64,000 nt of DNA from Citrobacter amalonaticus (GCF_018323885.1 NZ_AP024585.1:558001-622000), one strand, 5' to 3'; shown: positions 12,642 to 23,738, counted from the stretch's first letter. Notes: a model not told the origin generated them from the letters alone. Made by a program: numbers and translations.

Positions 12642-14573
12642 ATGGCGAAAAACCTAATACTCTGGCTGGTCATTGCCGTTGTGCTGATGTCAGTATTCCA
12701 GAGCTTTGGGCCCAGCGAGTCTAATGGCCGTAAGGTGGATTACTCTACCTTCCTGCAAGAGGTCAACAACGACCAGGTTCGTGAAGCACGTATCAACGGA
12801 CGTGAGATCAACGTTACCAAGAAAGATAGTAACCGTTACACGACCTACATTCCGGTAAGCGATCCGAAGCTGCTTGATAACCTGCTGACTAAGAACGTCA
12901 AGGTTGTGGGTGAACCACCAGAAGAACCGAGCCTGTTGGCTTCCATCTTCATTTCCTGGTTCCCAATGCTGCTGTTGATCGGCGTCTGGATCTTCTTTAT
13001 GCGTCAGATGCAGGGCGGCGGTGGCAAAGGTGCCATGTCGTTCGGTAAGAGCAAAGCGCGCATGCTGACGGAAGATCAGATCAAAACCACGTTTGCCGAC
13101 GTCGCAGGTTGTGACGAAGCGAAAGAAGAGGTTGCGGAACTGGTTGAATACCTGCGCGAGCCGAGCCGCTTCCAGAAACTGGGCGGTAAAATCCCGAAAG
13201 GCGTCCTGATGGTTGGCCCTCCGGGTACCGGTAAAACCCTGCTGGCGAAAGCCATTGCAGGTGAAGCGAAGGTTCCATTCTTTACGATTTCAGGTTCTGA
13301 CTTCGTGGAAATGTTCGTCGGTGTTGGTGCATCTCGTGTGCGTGACATGTTCGAACAGGCCAAGAAAGCAGCACCGTGCATTATCTTCATCGATGAAATC
13401 GATGCCGTAGGTCGCCAGCGTGGCGCAGGTCTGGGTGGCGGTCACGATGAACGTGAACAGACTCTGAACCAGATGCTGGTTGAGATGGATGGTTTCGAAG
13501 GTAACGAAGGCATCATCGTTATTGCAGCCACTAACCGGCCGGACGTTCTTGACCCAGCACTGCTGCGTCCTGGCCGTTTCGACCGTCAGGTTGTGGTCGG
13601 CTTGCCGGATGTGCGTGGTCGTGAACAAATCCTGAAAGTACATATGCGTCGCGTACCGCTGGCGCCGGATATCGACGCGGCAATCATTGCCCGTGGTACG
13701 CCGGGCTTCTCCGGTGCGGACCTGGCGAACCTGGTGAACGAAGCGGCACTGTTTGCTGCTCGTGGCAACAAGCGCGTCGTGTCGATGGTTGAGTTCGAGA
13801 AAGCGAAAGACAAAATCATGATGGGTGCGGAACGTCGCTCCATGGTGATGACGGAAGCGCAGAAAGAATCAACCGCGTACCACGAAGCAGGCCATGCGAT
13901 TATTGGTCGCCTGGTACCGGAACACGATCCGGTGCATAAAGTGACGATTATCCCGCGCGGTCGTGCGCTGGGTGTGACCTTCTTCCTGCCTGAAGGCGAC
14001 GCGATCAGCGCCAGCCGCCAGAAGCTGGAAAGTCAGATTTCCACGCTGTACGGCGGTCGTCTGGCAGAAGAGATCATCTACGGTGTTGAACATGTTTCTA
14101 CCGGTGCGTCGAACGACATTAAAGTGGCCACTAACCTGGCGCGTAACATGGTGACCCAGTGGGGCTTCTCCGACAAACTCGGTCCGCTGCTGTATGCGGA
14201 AGAAGAGGGCGAAGTATTCCTCGGTCGTAGCGTTGCAAAAGCGAAACATATGTCCGATGAAACCGCGCGTATCATCGACCAGGAAGTGAAAGCACTGATT
14301 GAGCGTAACTACAATCGTGCGCGCCAGCTCCTGAATGACAACATGGACATCCTGCACGCCATGAAAGATGCGCTCATGAAATATGAGACCATCGATGCGC
14401 CGCAGATTGATGACCTGATGGCTCGCCGCGATGTTCGCCCGCCAGCTGGCTGGGAAGAACCGGGCTCTAACAATTCTGACAACAATGGCACGCCTCGTGC
14501 GCCGCGCCCGGTTGATGAACCGCGCACGCCGAACCCAGGTAATACCATGTCAGAGCAGTTAGGCGACAAATAA
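12642..14573 (+). CDS. ftsH: FtsH, membrane-bound AAA+ zinc metalloprotease
   Basis: Essential hexameric inner-membrane protease that degrades LpxC, sigma-32 and misassembled membrane proteins. It has TM1 (about 5-22), a periplasmic loop, TM2 (about 98-120), an AAA+ domain with Walker A GPPGTGKT (Lys198 from this start), Walker B IIFIDEID, and the HEAGH zinc site. The ATG at 12642 gives the conserved MAKNLILW and 643 residues. A TTG at 12633 has a better-spaced GAGG (8 nt) and would add three residues (see findings). Confidence 0.97.
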   Translation: MAKNLILWLVIAVVLMSVFQSFGPSESNGRKVDYSTFLQEVNNDQVREARINGREINVTKKDSNRYTTYIPVSDPKLLDNLLTKNVKVVGEPPEEPSLLASIFISWFPMLLLIGVWIFFMRQMQGGGGKGAMSFGKSKARMLTEDQIKTTFADVAGCDEAKEEVAELVEYLREPSRFQKLGGKIPKGVLMVGPPGTGKTLLAKAIAGEAKVPFFTISGSDFVEMFVGVGASRVRDMFEQAKKAAPCIIFIDEIDAVGRQRGAGLGGGHDEREQTLNQMLVEMDGFEGNEGIIVIAATNRPDVLDPALLRPGRFDRQVVVGLPDVRGREQILKVHMRRVPLAPDIDAAIIARGTPGFSGADLANLVNEAALFAARGNKRVVSMVEFEKAKDKIMMGAERRSMVMTEAQKESTAYHEAGHAIIGRLVPEHDPVHKVTIIPRGRALGVTFFLPEGDAISASRQKLESQISTLYGGRLAEEIIYGVEHVSTGASNDIKVATNLARNMVTQWGFSDKLGPLLYAEEEGEVFLGRSVAKAKHMSDETARIIDQEVKALIERNYNRARQLLNDNMDILHAMKDALMKYETIDAPQIDDLMARRDVRPPAGWEEPGSNNSDNNGTPRAPRPVDEPRTPNPGNTMSEQLGDK

Positions 14574-14603
14574 GTTACCGTTGTTGATGACTGCGTTTAA
14601 TTG

Positions 14604-14635
14604 AAAACCCTGGGGCTTGCTCCGGGGTTTTTTCT
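14604..14635 (+). terminator. ftsH terminator
   Basis: An 8-bp stem (AACCCTGG paired with CCGGGGTT, one G-T wobble) is followed by TTTTTTC. It lies about 30 bp past the ftsH stop and before folP. Confidence 0.85.
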
Positions 14636-14661
14636 TATCAATTTATACCAGGGATAACACC

Positions 14662-15510
14662 ATGAAACTCTATGCCCAGGGCACTTCACTGGATCTCAGC
14701 CATCCTCATGTGATGGGGATCCTTAACGTCACGCCGGACTCTTTCTCGGATGGTGGAACGCACAACACGCTGATTGAGGCAGTGAAACATGCCAATCTGA
14801 TGATTAATGCCGGGGCGACTATCATTGATGTCGGCGGTGAGTCTACGCGCCCCGGTGCGGCGGATGTGAGTGTGGAAGAGGAACTGGCGCGTGTTATCCC
14901 GGTGGTTGAGGCGATTGCCCAACGTTTTGAAGTCTGGATTTCTGTTGATACCTCAAAGCCTGAAGTGATCCGCGAATCGGCAAGAGTCGGTGCTCACATC
15001 ATTAACGATATTCGCTCGCTCTCTGAACCCGGCGCGCTGGAGGCGGCGGCAGAAACCGGTTTACCGGTTTGTCTGATGCATATGCAAGGACAGCCGAAGA
15101 CCATGCAGGAAGCGCCCAAATATGAGGACGTGTTTGCCGAGGTAAATCGCTACTTTATTGAGCAAATAGCACGTTGTGAAAGGGCAGGCATCGCAAAAGA
15201 GAAATTGTTGCTCGACCCGGGATTCGGTTTCGGTAAAAATCTCTCCCATAACTATACATTACTGGCGCGACTGGCTGAATTTCACCATTTTAACCTGCCG
15301 CTGCTGGTGGGAATGTCACGTAAATCGATGGTGGGCCAACTGCTCAATGTGGGCCCATCAGAGCGTCTGAGCGGTAGCCTTGCCTGTGCGGTCATTGCTG
15401 CTATGCAGGGGGCGCAGATCATTCGTGTCCATGACGTCAAAGAAACCGTAGAAGCGATGCGTGTGGTGGAAGCCACATTGTCCGCAAAGGAAAACAAACG
15501 CTATGAGTAA
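14662..15510 (+). CDS. folP: FolP, dihydropteroate synthase
   Basis: Condenses 6-hydroxymethyl-dihydropterin diphosphate with p-aminobenzoate in folate synthesis; target of sulfonamides. TIM-barrel with DHPS signatures [14 protein letters not shown] and [13 protein letters not shown], plus DPGFGFGK and a late GMSRKSM. The 282 residues match E. coli. The start at 14662 is supported by homology and by GGGA upstream. It overlaps glmM by 8 bp. Confidence 0.97.
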   Translation: MKLYAQGTSLDLSHPHVMGILNVTPDSFSDGGTHNTLIEAVKHANLMINAGATIIDVGGESTRPGAADVSVEEELARVIPVVEAIAQRFEVWISVDTSKPEVIRESARVGAHIINDIRSLSEPGALEAAAETGLPVCLMHMQGQPKTMQEAPKYEDVFAEVNRYFIEQIARCERAGIAKEKLLLDPGFGFGKNLSHNYTLLARLAEFHHFNLPLLVGMSRKSMVGQLLNVGPSERLSGSLACAVIAAMQGAQIIRVHDVKETVEAMRVVEATLSAKENKRYE

Positions 15511-16840
15511 CCGTAAATATTTTGGCACTGATGGAATCCGGGGCCGTGTGGGCGATGCGCCGATTACGCCTGATTTTGTACTGAAGTTGGGCTGGGCGGC
15601 CGGTAAAGTCCTGGCGCGCCACGGCTCGCGTAAAATCATCATCGGCAAAGATACCCGTATTTCCGGTTACATGCTGGAGTCAGCACTTGAAGCGGGTCTG
15701 GCGGCAGCAGGGTTGTCCGCCTCGTTTACGGGCCCAATGCCGACGCCTGCAGTTGCTTACCTGACGCGTACTTTCCGCGCCGAAGCCGGGATTGTGATCT
15801 CCGCATCGCATAACCCGTTCTATGACAACGGTATTAAATTCTTCTCCATCGACGGTACCAAACTACCCGACGCCGTCGAAGAAGCCATTGAAGCGGAGAT
15901 GGAAAAAGAGATCACCTGTGTGGACTCCGCTGAGCTCGGTAAAGCCAGCCGCATCGTTGATGCAGCAGGGCGCTACATTGAATTTTGCAAAGGCACCTTT
16001 CCGAACGAGTTAAGCCTGAACGAACTTAAAATTGTGGTGGATTGCGCTAACGGGGCAACCTACCACATTGCGCCTAACGTGCTGCGTGAACTGGGTGCGA
16101 AAGTGATTACCATTGGCTGTGAGCCCAATGGCGTGAATATTAACGAAGAAGTCGGTGCCACCGATGTGCGTGCCTTGCAGGCCCGCGTGCTCGCGGAAAA
16201 AGCCGATCTGGGTATCGCGCTGGATGGCGACGGTGACCGCGTGATCATGGTTGACCATGAAGGCAATAAAGTCGATGGCGATCAGATCATGTATATCATC
16301 GCCCGTGAAGCCCTGCGTCAGGGACAACTGCGCGGTGGCGCGGTCGGGACGCTGATGAGCAATATGGGGCTGGAACTGGCGCTCAAGCAACTCGGCATTC
16401 CGTTTACCCGTGCGAAAGTCGGTGACCGCTACGTGCTGGAAAAAATGCAGGAAAAAGGCTGGCGTATCGGGGCGGAAAACTCTGGTCACGTCATTCTGCT
16501 GGATAAAACCACCACCGGTGACGGCATTGTTGCCGGTTTGCAGGTAGTAGCGGCGATGGTGCGTAACCACATGAGCCTTCACGATCTCTGCAGCGGCATG
16601 AAAATGTTCCCGCAGATCCTGGTAAATGTGCGTTACACCGCCGGTAGCGGCGATCCGCTGGAAAATGATACGGTGAAAGCCGTGACTGCGGACGTAGAAT
16701 CTGCGCTGGGAAGTCGTGGGCGTGTATTGCTGCGTAAATCGGGTACTGAGCCGTTAATCCGCGTGATGGTTGAAGGCGAAGATGAAGCCCAGGTGATCGA
16801 GTTTGCCCATCGCATTGCGGATGCGGTTAAAGCGGTGTAA
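15503..16840 (+). CDS. glmM: GlmM, phosphoglucosamine mutase
   Basis: Interconverts glucosamine-6-P and glucosamine-1-P, feeding UDP-GlcNAc synthesis for peptidoglycan and LPS. It has the active-site phosphoserine Ser102 in ISASHNP, the metal loop DGDGDR, and the sugar-binding GExSGH variant (GAENSGHV). Length is 445 residues, as in E. coli. It starts within the end of folP (overlap ATGAGTAA), so translation is likely coupled. Confidence 0.97.
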   Translation: MSNRKYFGTDGIRGRVGDAPITPDFVLKLGWAAGKVLARHGSRKIIIGKDTRISGYMLESALEAGLAAAGLSASFTGPMPTPAVAYLTRTFRAEAGIVISASHNPFYDNGIKFFSIDGTKLPDAVEEAIEAEMEKEITCVDSAELGKASRIVDAAGRYIEFCKGTFPNELSLNELKIVVDCANGATYHIAPNVLRELGAKVITIGCEPNGVNINEEVGATDVRALQARVLAEKADLGIALDGDGDRVIMVDHEGNKVDGDQIMYIIAREALRQGQLRGGAVGTLMSNMGLELALKQLGIPFTRAKVGDRYVLEKMQEKGWRIGAENSGHVILLDKTTTGDGIVAGLQVVAAMVRNHMSLHDLCSGMKMFPQILVNVRYTAGSGDPLENDTVKAVTADVESALGSRGRVLLRKSGTEPLIRVMVEGEDEAQVIEFAHRIADAVKAV

Positions 16841-16856
16841 TACAGACTTAACTGCA

Positions 16857-16884
16857 TAAAAAGGCGGCATTTGCTGCCTTTTTA
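16857..16884 (+). terminator. glmM terminator
   Basis: AAGGCGGC (16861-16868) pairs with GCTGCCTT (one wobble) around the loop ATTT, with TTT after it and an A-run before it. Confidence 0.8.
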
Positions 16885-17068
16885 TTAAAGGGAAACCCGG
16901 CTTTTGCTGTTTTTTTCCGCAGTTGATACAATGCACTAAAATTGCCCTTGCGAAGGTCATTCGCTTTGGTTAGTATTCACACCCGCTTCAGTGGGAAACA
17001 GTAAAATATCCCGCTTTATTGGTTAGAAGCAATTGGTATGCGGCAACTCCGCAAGGAACAGGTTGATT

Positions 17069-17401
17069 ATGTACGAAGCTCTTTTGGTAGTTTTCCTTAT
17101 TGTGGCAATTGCCCTTGTGGGCTTGATCATGCTGCAGCAAGGTAAAGGCGCTGATATGGGAGCCTCCTTCGGAGCAGGCGCTTCCGCTACGCTGTTTGGT
17201 TCAAGTGGTTCTGGTAACTTCATGACCCGTATGACGGCTGTGCTGGCGACGTTGTTCTTTATCATCAGTCTGGTGCTGGGCAATATCAACAGCAACAAAA
17301 CCAATAAAGGAAGTGAGTGGGAAAATCTGAGCGCGCCGGCGAAAACCGAACAGCCTCAGCCAACTGCTCCGGCTAAGCCGACCAGCGATATCCCACAGTA
17401 A
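17069..17401 (+). CDS. secG: SecG, preprotein translocase subunit
   Basis: Small subunit of the SecYEG channel, 110 residues, with two transmembrane helices (about 3-22 and 53-73) separated by the conserved QQGKGADMGASFGAGAS cytoplasmic loop. The ATG at 17069 follows AGGAACAGG and is the homologous start. The tail is proline- and glutamine-rich. It is followed 9 bp later by tRNA-Leu, as in E. coli. Confidence 0.97.
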   Translation: MYEALLVVFLIVAIALVGLIMLQQGKGADMGASFGAGASATLFGSSGSGNFMTRMTAVLATLFFIISLVLGNINSNKTNKGSEWENLSAPAKTEQPQPTAPAKPTSDIPQ

Positions 17402-17410
17402 GATTTCTGT

Positions 17411-17497
17411 GCCGAGGTGGTGGAATTGGTAGACACGCTACCTTGAGGTGGTAGTGCCCAATAGGGCTTACGGGTTCAAGTCCCGTCCTCGGTACCA
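17411..17497 (+). tRNA. leuU: tRNA-Leu(GAG)
   Basis: An 87-nt type II tRNA gene with encoded CCA end. The acceptor stem GCCGAGG pairs with CCTCGGT-type sequence, anticodon GAG lies in the loop TTGAGGT, there is a long variable arm (TGCCCAATAGGGCT), and a T arm CGGGTTCAAGTCCCG. It sits just after secG as in E. coli leuU. Its last 18 bases plus one are repeated 5.4 kb downstream (see findings). Confidence 0.97.
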
Positions 17498-17498
17498 A
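17480..17498 (+). repeat. 19-bp direct repeat, copy 1: 3' end of leuU
   Basis: The last 18 bases of tRNA-Leu plus the next A (GTCCCGTCCTCGGTACCAA) recur exactly, in the same orientation, at 22926-22944. The two copies bracket the autotransporter gene and argG. A tRNA 3' end duplicated at the far side of inserted DNA is the usual footprint of site-specific integration. Confidence 0.85.
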
Positions 17499-17506
17499 TA
17501 TTCAAG

Positions 17507-17532
17507 CAATGGACGTCAATAGACGTCCATTG
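17507..17532 (+). terminator. Hairpin after leuU
   Basis: Perfect 11-bp arms (CAATGGACGTC / GACGTCCATTG) close an AATA loop, 9 bp after the tRNA. No clear T-run follows, so it is a candidate terminator or 3' processing structure for secG-leuU transcripts. The rest of 17533-17645 shows no gene or signal I can support. Confidence 0.5.
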
Positions 17533-17645
17533 TCGTATCTGAAGCCTGCGTAATGCTGACGTCCTTCCTCATTTTTACCCGCTCCTTTGATAACCCAGAA
17601 TGCCTCTCGGCGATCTTACCGTTCGCTGGCGCATCAGGATGCGGA

Positions 17646-17672
17646 TAAAAAGAACCCGGGACTAGCCCGGGC
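17646..17672 (-). terminator. Probable terminator of the autotransporter gene
   Basis: CCCGGG arms (17655-17660, 17666-17671) around ACTAG are followed on the minus strand by TTCTTTTT. It is 135 bp past the autotransporter stop. Confidence 0.6.
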
Positions 17673-17806
17673 AGATATTGTCGATTAGGTTGGAGTTATT
17701 TGATAACCATACCCTGAAAAGTCAGTCAGGAGAACATCGACACGGCTTCTCTGTGCGGACTGAGACTGTTTCCAGAATACGGTCGCTTCAGTGCGTTATC
17801 ATCGAC

Positions 17807-20800
17807 TCAAAAATGGTACTTAATACCGATATTTGCCGAGGTATCACTGTAGCTCTTCGTTCCAACCTGATGTGCAAGGTTTGTCCAGAGAGTGAGGGTG
17901 TCCGTCACCTGGCCCTCAAGACCCAGTTTCACTTCCCCGACATTGCGACTTCCAGCTTGTTCAACCCGGACGTTGTCCAGCGTGGCATTGACATTCCGGG
18001 TGTTGTGCAGCCAATTGACCTCACCGTAAACGGTAAACTGCTTACCCCTGGTTTGCGCATTCAGCGTGTCGTACGAAAGATTCAGACCAAGACGTGTTTG
18101 GGTGCCGGCGCTACCGTCAACTCGCGTACCGTTCACTTCCTGATGAGGATCGGCTTTAATGCCACTCCAGATGACCTGTGCCTGCGGGGTGATGAAAAGC
18201 GAGCCATTAGCGCTCTGGTGCAGCGGTTGACGATAGCCACTCTCCAGTGAACCGCTCAGACCACTGATGTTATAACTTTCGCTCGCCACTCTATCGCCAT
18301 TCACCGATGCGCGAAACGCACTGTATTGCAACCAGCTGTCGAAATACAGGCCGTTGCGGGACTCTGAATTTTGATACCAGGTGGCGTAAGTGCCCACGCT
18401 GTAGCCATGGAGGCTATTTTTGGCGTCATAATGTGTTTTTGTGGATTGCGTATTCCCGCGGCTGTAGCCATAGCCCGCCATGATGCCTACACCGAGTCTA
18501 TCCTGTTCGCTGAATTGACCACTCCACAGTTCACCGCCTCCCTGAATGACATAGCTGTTTCCGCGCATCTGCAACTGACCGCTGCCGTCTTGTGATTTAC
18601 TACGGAACGCCTGTTGCCGTAACCATATGCTGGAATCTTGTGCCCGACCTTCACGATCTTTCAGGGTATGGCTGAAAAGACGATTTGCCGCTGCCATATT
18701 GGCGAGATAGGCCCCGGCTTCCGGGCGATAAATTTGCGGTTTCTGCTCGGTTTCCGCAGCGGGCGATGGAGGCGCAACTGGCGTGTCATTGCCCGGTATT
18801 TCTGGTGATTCTGGTTCTTCAGGATCGTTGACCGGTATTTCCGGTTCCACTGGGGCCTCTGGCTCTGGTTCTGGAGCCAGTGCAGAGCGCAAATACCAGT
18901 CACCCGCATCCTGATGCAGGAAATATTCGTATGCCCCGGCCAGAGCGCGATTTTCAAGCGTAAACAGGCCATCTGATTGCCCACCCACGCTTATCACTTC
19001 TATACCATTTACCGTTGTGGTGCCGGACCCATGGAAATTGTTTACATACAGTCTGGTGGTTCCGGCAGTATCACCTGTCACGACCAGTTTGTCGGTTGCT
19101 GAGCTATCATCGCCCAGCGCAGTATTCATGATTAACATACCGCCACCCAGATAATTTCCGACAGTAATGGTTTTGAAGACGCCGTTCTCCCCCGGTGGAG
19201 TAAATGCCACTGTGCCTGTATTCGTCAGGCTCGTAATGTCGGAATCCCCTGTCACATTCCAGCGGCTGGTCTCATCCAGCGCCATACTGTACCCGCGAAC
19301 AATACGACCGGTCATTGTTGATGAACCATTCAGGGCGATATTCAGCGCCGTGGCATTAGCAGAACGCGAAACCGCATCACCAAAAATGTGCGAATTGTCG
19401 TTGGCAGCGACGTTCACCACACCGGACTGGTACGCGCCGTTGTCTTCGACACTGACCGCTGTACCTGCCTCTCCGCCGCTACGTCCCGTCAGCGTCGAGC
19501 GGGTTAAATCAAGATTAAGGTCGGTATTAATCGTTCGCACTGCGTAGCCATCCCGGGTTTCAATATGGCTTTCAACCATCGGTAACGCGCTGCTGGAGCT
19601 TATTGTCTGGTAGCCGACCAGCAAACCATGACTATTATTACCTGTCATGTTTATGCTGTTCTGATTGAATCTGATATCCGGGCTTCCGCCGAGAAACATC
19701 CCCGTCGAGTTATTGCCTGAAACTTGTGCTGTCAGGTTGTCAATATGGGCTGTGGCCTCATAAATATACGCACCAACACTGACGGCCGTAGAGTTATCAC
19801 CTCTAAGCGTGAGTCGAATATCATTCAGGTAGGTTTTAGACCGGGTATTTTCCACACCGACACTGTCTTTACCATTCATGGTAATATCGATGTCTGTGGC
19901 GGTCAGGATTGTTGTCTGGGGTAAACCGCTCCCCCTCTGGGCAGCGATAATCCCGGTTGAGCGGTATCCGTGAGATGTGATATCGATGTTATCCAGTGTC
20001 AACTCTGTATTATCTATGACTTGCGCCCCTACGCCGGAGTAACCAAACGTCTCAATGGAAGAATTGGAGAGTGAAGAGGCAACATTTGCAGTTGCATCAA
20101 TATAAAGTCCATGTGATCCCAGACCGCGTGTGACAATAGTGAGATTGTTCATCGCTGCGGAGACATTTCCGTGAGTGACAGTCACGGCATTTGACTGATA
20201 ACCTCTTGTTTCAATCGAGAGGTTATTTAATGTGGCTCTGGTTGCAAGATCGCTCGGGGCCAGAGCATTCGAGACGGTAATGGCTGCCGGATTCGGCGGT
20301 AATGATGAGCTTGAATCATCCCCGTTATCCAGAACAGTAATCCGACTGTTCTCAATATTCAGCGTGGCGCCGCCGGTGACCTTAATTCCTGTATCATCTA
20401 AACCGTAGCTATCTCCACGAATGGTGATATCAGAATCATTGTTTATATCCAGGTGCGAGCCGGTGCCAGTAACCTTCACGCCTCGCCCAGTGGAGACTGT
20501 ACTGTTGCTGATAACCGCAGATGCACCATTACTTACTTCGCCAAGATAGGCATAACTCCATAGTGATGTATTGGCAATATTTAATAGACTTCCAGCATCC
20601 TGAGCCAAAAAAAGCCGATCGTGATAAGAGCCTGACTGTGTGGTTGAAGTCAGACTGGCTGTCGAATTCGACAATCGAATTTCCCCACCTCCATATGCTC
20701 TCAAAAGCGTATATGTCGCACCATAAAGCGTACGGTCAGCATAAATCTCCACGTTGTTACCGCTGATGATACCTCCGGTGCGGTAAGCGTCCAGAACAAC

Positions 20801-20974
20801 AGTGGAGGCGGTATTCGTATATTGTCCACCTGGCGTTAAGGTTATTGTCTGGTTCGCGCCAGCCATAACGGTACCATCGTTGACCGCGATAGCCTTCCAC
20901 GGTGCTAACGCCATCATGATCGTTATAGTAAGCATTTTTATTTTCAGACAATTATTTTCATTATAACTATACAT
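17807..20974 (-). CDS. AIDA/pertactin-type autotransporter (type Va secretion)
   Basis: Large surface protein of about 1055 residues. A short signal peptide (hydrophobic LTITIMMALAPWKAIA) leads to a passenger of about 670 residues, rich in Asn, Ser, Thr and Gly. Its middle (about residues 258-450) has eight spaced copies of a G-x-x-S-x-G/A motif, as in beta-helix coils. An autochaperone-like region (NTALGDDSSATDKLVVTGD) and a proline/glutamate linker (about 698-740) precede the RPEAGAYLANMAAANRLF helix and a C-terminal beta-barrel ending in Phe. The ATG at 20974 has AGGA at good spacing; an ATG 9 bp upstream (20983) abuts that site and is less likely. It lies where K-12 has opgE. The ligand or function is unknown; adhesion or aggregation is a guess from the family. 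Confidence 0.9.
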   Translation of the reverse strand: MYSYNENNCLKIKMLTITIMMALAPWKAIAVNDGTVMAGANQTITLTPGGQYTNTASTVVLDAYRTGGIISGNNVEIYADRTLYGATYTLLRAYGGGEIRLSNSTASLTSTTQSGSYHDRLFLAQDAGSLLNIANTSLWSYAYLGEVSNGASAVISNSTVSTGRGVKVTGTGSHLDINNDSDITIRGDSYGLDDTGIKVTGGATLNIENSRITVLDNGDDSSSSLPPNPAAITVSNALAPSDLATRATLNNLSIETRGYQSNAVTVTHGNVSAAMNNLTIVTRGLGSHGLYIDATANVASSLSNSSIETFGYSGVGAQVIDNTELTLDNIDITSHGYRSTGIIAAQRGSGLPQTTILTATDIDITMNGKDSVGVENTRSKTYLNDIRLTLRGDNSTAVSVGAYIYEATAHIDNLTAQVSGNNSTGMFLGGSPDIRFNQNSINMTGNNSHGLLVGYQTISSSSALPMVESHIETRDGYAVRTINTDLNLDLTRSTLTGRSGGEAGTAVSVEDNGAYQSGVVNVAANDNSHIFGDAVSRSANATALNIALNGSSTMTGRIVRGYSMALDETSRWNVTGDSDITSLTNTGTVAFTPPGENGVFKTITVGNYLGGGMLIMNTALGDDSSATDKLVVTGDTAGTTRLYVNNFHGSGTTTVNGIEVISVGGQSDGLFTLENRALAGAYEYFLHQDAGDWYLRSALAPEPEPEAPVEPEIPVNDPEEPESPEIPGNDTPVAPPSPAAETEQKPQIYRPEAGAYLANMAAANRLFSHTLKDREGRAQDSSIWLRQQAFRSKSQDGSGQLQMRGNSYVIQGGGELWSGQFSEQDRLGVGIMAGYGYSRGNTQSTKTHYDAKNSLHGYSVGTYATWYQNSESRNGLYFDSWLQYSAFRASVNGDRVASESYNISGLSGSLESGYRQPLHQSANGSLFITPQAQVIWSGIKADPHQEVNGTRVDGSAGTQTRLGLNLSYDTLNAQTRGKQFTVYGEVNWLHNTRNVNATLDNVRVEQAGSRNVGEVKLGLEGQVTDTLTLWTNLAHQVGTKSYSDTSANIGIKYHF

Positions 20975-20983
20975 AAGCAACAT

Positions 20984-21316
20984 CCTTTTGCTTCTTCATT
21001 AACAATTGATTCAGATAATTACCAAATTGGTTTAATCTTCATCGTTTATGAAAAGAATATCGAGGATGACTTTTTGAGTGCAAATATAAAAATCCGAAAA
21101 TCAGCGTTGAAGAACAATTTTCATTAGTTACGAGGTGAATGAAATACAGGATAAATAAATAAAAATTCGCTCAATTGGGAATAGAATAATATTATTATCA
21201 ATAATCCCAGGAGTGCTTTTTTGCTGTTACATTCTGATGTGTAGAAATCCTCTACTATATCCAGCAGATATCATTAATAAGTTATGCTCCATGGGATTGC
21301 ACTTATCTGGCATAGA
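20984..21316. other. AT-rich upstream region of the autotransporter
   Basis: About 330 bp with no gene I can support and clearly higher AT than the flanking core genes. It contains an imperfect palindrome at 21176-21209 (outer TGGGA/TCCCA, inner AATAATATTATT). It presumably holds the autotransporter promoter; such AT-rich leaders are typical H-NS targets, which is inference here. Confidence 0.5.
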
Positions 21317-21342
21317 TAAAAAAGGCCGCTTTCGCGGCCTTC
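21317..21342 (-). terminator. argG terminator
   Basis: On the minus strand, AAGGCCGC and GCGGCCTT arms close a GAAA-type loop and run into TTTTTT. It begins 18 bp after the argG stop. Confidence 0.88.
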
Positions 21343-21359
21343 ATTTAATAATCAAATCG

Positions 21360-22791
<1,432 letters not shown>

Positions 22792-22880
22792 ATCATCTTT
22801 TTACGGAGACAGGAAGAGTTTCGTGTTTATTTCCGTAAATTACGCTGATGACGGCATGTCAGGTTATGTCGTTAACAAGG

Positions 22881-22910
22881 TTGACACAATGGGGGGGTAA
22901 TCAATATAAT
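22881..22910 (+). promoter_or_regulatory. Near-consensus sigma-70 promoter upstream of metY
   Basis: TTGACA (22881-22886) and TATAAT (22905-22910) are separated by 18 bp. The spacer contains a run of seven Gs. Transcription would start near 22917 and read through the leuU-derived repeat into metY and the nusA operon. Confidence 0.75.
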
Positions 22911-22925
22911 ACGCGCAGATTTTAC

Positions 22926-22944
22926 GTCCCGTCCTCGGTACCAA
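22926..22944 (+). repeat. 19-bp direct repeat, copy 2: leuU 3'-end relic
   Basis: Exact copy of the 3' end of tRNA-Leu (see 17480-17498) without the rest of the tRNA. It lies between argG and metY and just downstream of a strong promoter. Confidence 0.85.
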
Positions 22945-22957
22945 ATCCCAGCAGTAT

Positions 22958-22986
22958 TTGCATCTTTTACCCAAAACGAGTAAAAT
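22958..22986 (+). promoter_or_regulatory. Predicted metY-proximal promoter
   Basis: TTGCAT (22958-22963) and TAAAAT (22981-22986) are separated by 17 bp, 16 bp before the first base of metY. GC-rich sequence follows the -10, as at stable-RNA promoters. Confidence 0.65.
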
Positions 22987-23001
22987 TTGCCACGTTTCAG
23001 G

Positions 23002-23078
<77 letters not shown>

Positions 23079-23200
23079 CTTTCCCTTAGAGTTCTTTTTC
23101 AAATATACTGTGAAGACCATGGCCTTCGTAGCTGGATTTGAAAAAAATTCTTTCGGAAGGTTCTCCAGACCGCAGTTGCGGTTATAGGGTTCAGTTATCT

Positions 23201-23227
23201 AAAGCCCCGATTTATCGGGGTTTTTTG
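23201..23227 (+). terminator. Leader terminator 1 of the nusA operon
   Basis: GCCCCGA and TCGGGG arms around TTTA, followed by six Ts. It separates metY from rimP. In E. coli the equivalent leader terminators limit readthrough into nusA-infB and are part of the NusA autoregulation. Confidence 0.85.
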
Positions 23228-23248
23228 TTATCTGACTACAGAATAACT

Positions 23249-23268
23249 GGGCTTTAGGCCCTTTTTTT
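23249..23268 (+). terminator. Leader terminator 2 of the nusA operon
   Basis: A short stem GGGC/GCCC around TTTAG is followed by seven Ts, ending 17 bp before the rimP start. The stem is weak but the U-run is long. Confidence 0.65.
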
Positions 23269-23285
23269 ATGTCTTGGGGGTGGGC

Positions 23286-23738
23286 TTGTCCACATTAGAG
23301 CAAAAATTAACAGAGATGATTACAGCGCCAGTTGAGGCCTTAGGTTACGAACTGGTCGGCATCGAATTTATTCGCGGTCGCACATCCACACTGCGCATCT
23401 ATATTGATAGTGAAGATGGCATCAATGTTGATGATTGTGCTGATGTGAGCCACCAGGTGAGCGCAGTTCTGGACGTTGAAGATCCTATTACTGTGGCTTA
23501 CAACCTGGAAGTCTCCTCACCGGGTCTCGACCGCCCAATGTTCACTGCTGAACACTATGTGCGTTTCCTGGGTGAAGAAGTTTCGCTGGTACTCCGCATG
23601 GCGGTACAGAACCGCCGTAAATGGCAGGGCGTTATCAAAGCGGTAGATGGTGAAATGATCACCGTCACAGTCGAAGGAAAAGATGAAGTGTTCGCGCTGA
23701 GTAATATCCAGAAGGCGAACCTGGTTCCCCACTTTTAA
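23286..23738 (+). CDS. rimP: RimP, 30S ribosome maturation factor
   Basis: Needed for late 30S subunit assembly. It is 150 residues from a TTG start at 23286, the E. coli length, preceded by a G-rich ribosome site. A further upstream TTG at 23274 would add four residues and overlaps that site. The N-terminal domain contains [12 protein letters not shown] and [11 protein letters not shown], and a C-terminal Sm-like domain follows. First protein gene of the operon. Confidence 0.96.
   Translation: MSTLEQKLTEMITAPVEALGYELVGIEFIRGRTSTLRIYIDSEDGINVDDCADVSHQVSAVLDVEDPITVAYNLEVSSPGLDRPMFTAEHYVRFLGEEVSLVLRMAVQNRRKWQGVIKAVDGEMITVTVEGKDEVFALSNIQKANLVPHF

Noticed and set aside
17678..18250. 190-codon + strand frame over the end of the autotransporter gene
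   Set aside because: Antisense to the conserved beta-barrel region; no recognisable domain.
22889..22900. Mini-frame ATG-GGG-GGG-TAA in the metY promoter
   Set aside because: It lies between the -35 and -10 boxes, upstream of the predicted start, so it would not be transcribed from this promoter.
22926..22944. A second tRNA-Leu gene
   Set aside because: Only 19 bases of the 3' end are present; there is no anticodon arm, D arm or 5' acceptor strand.
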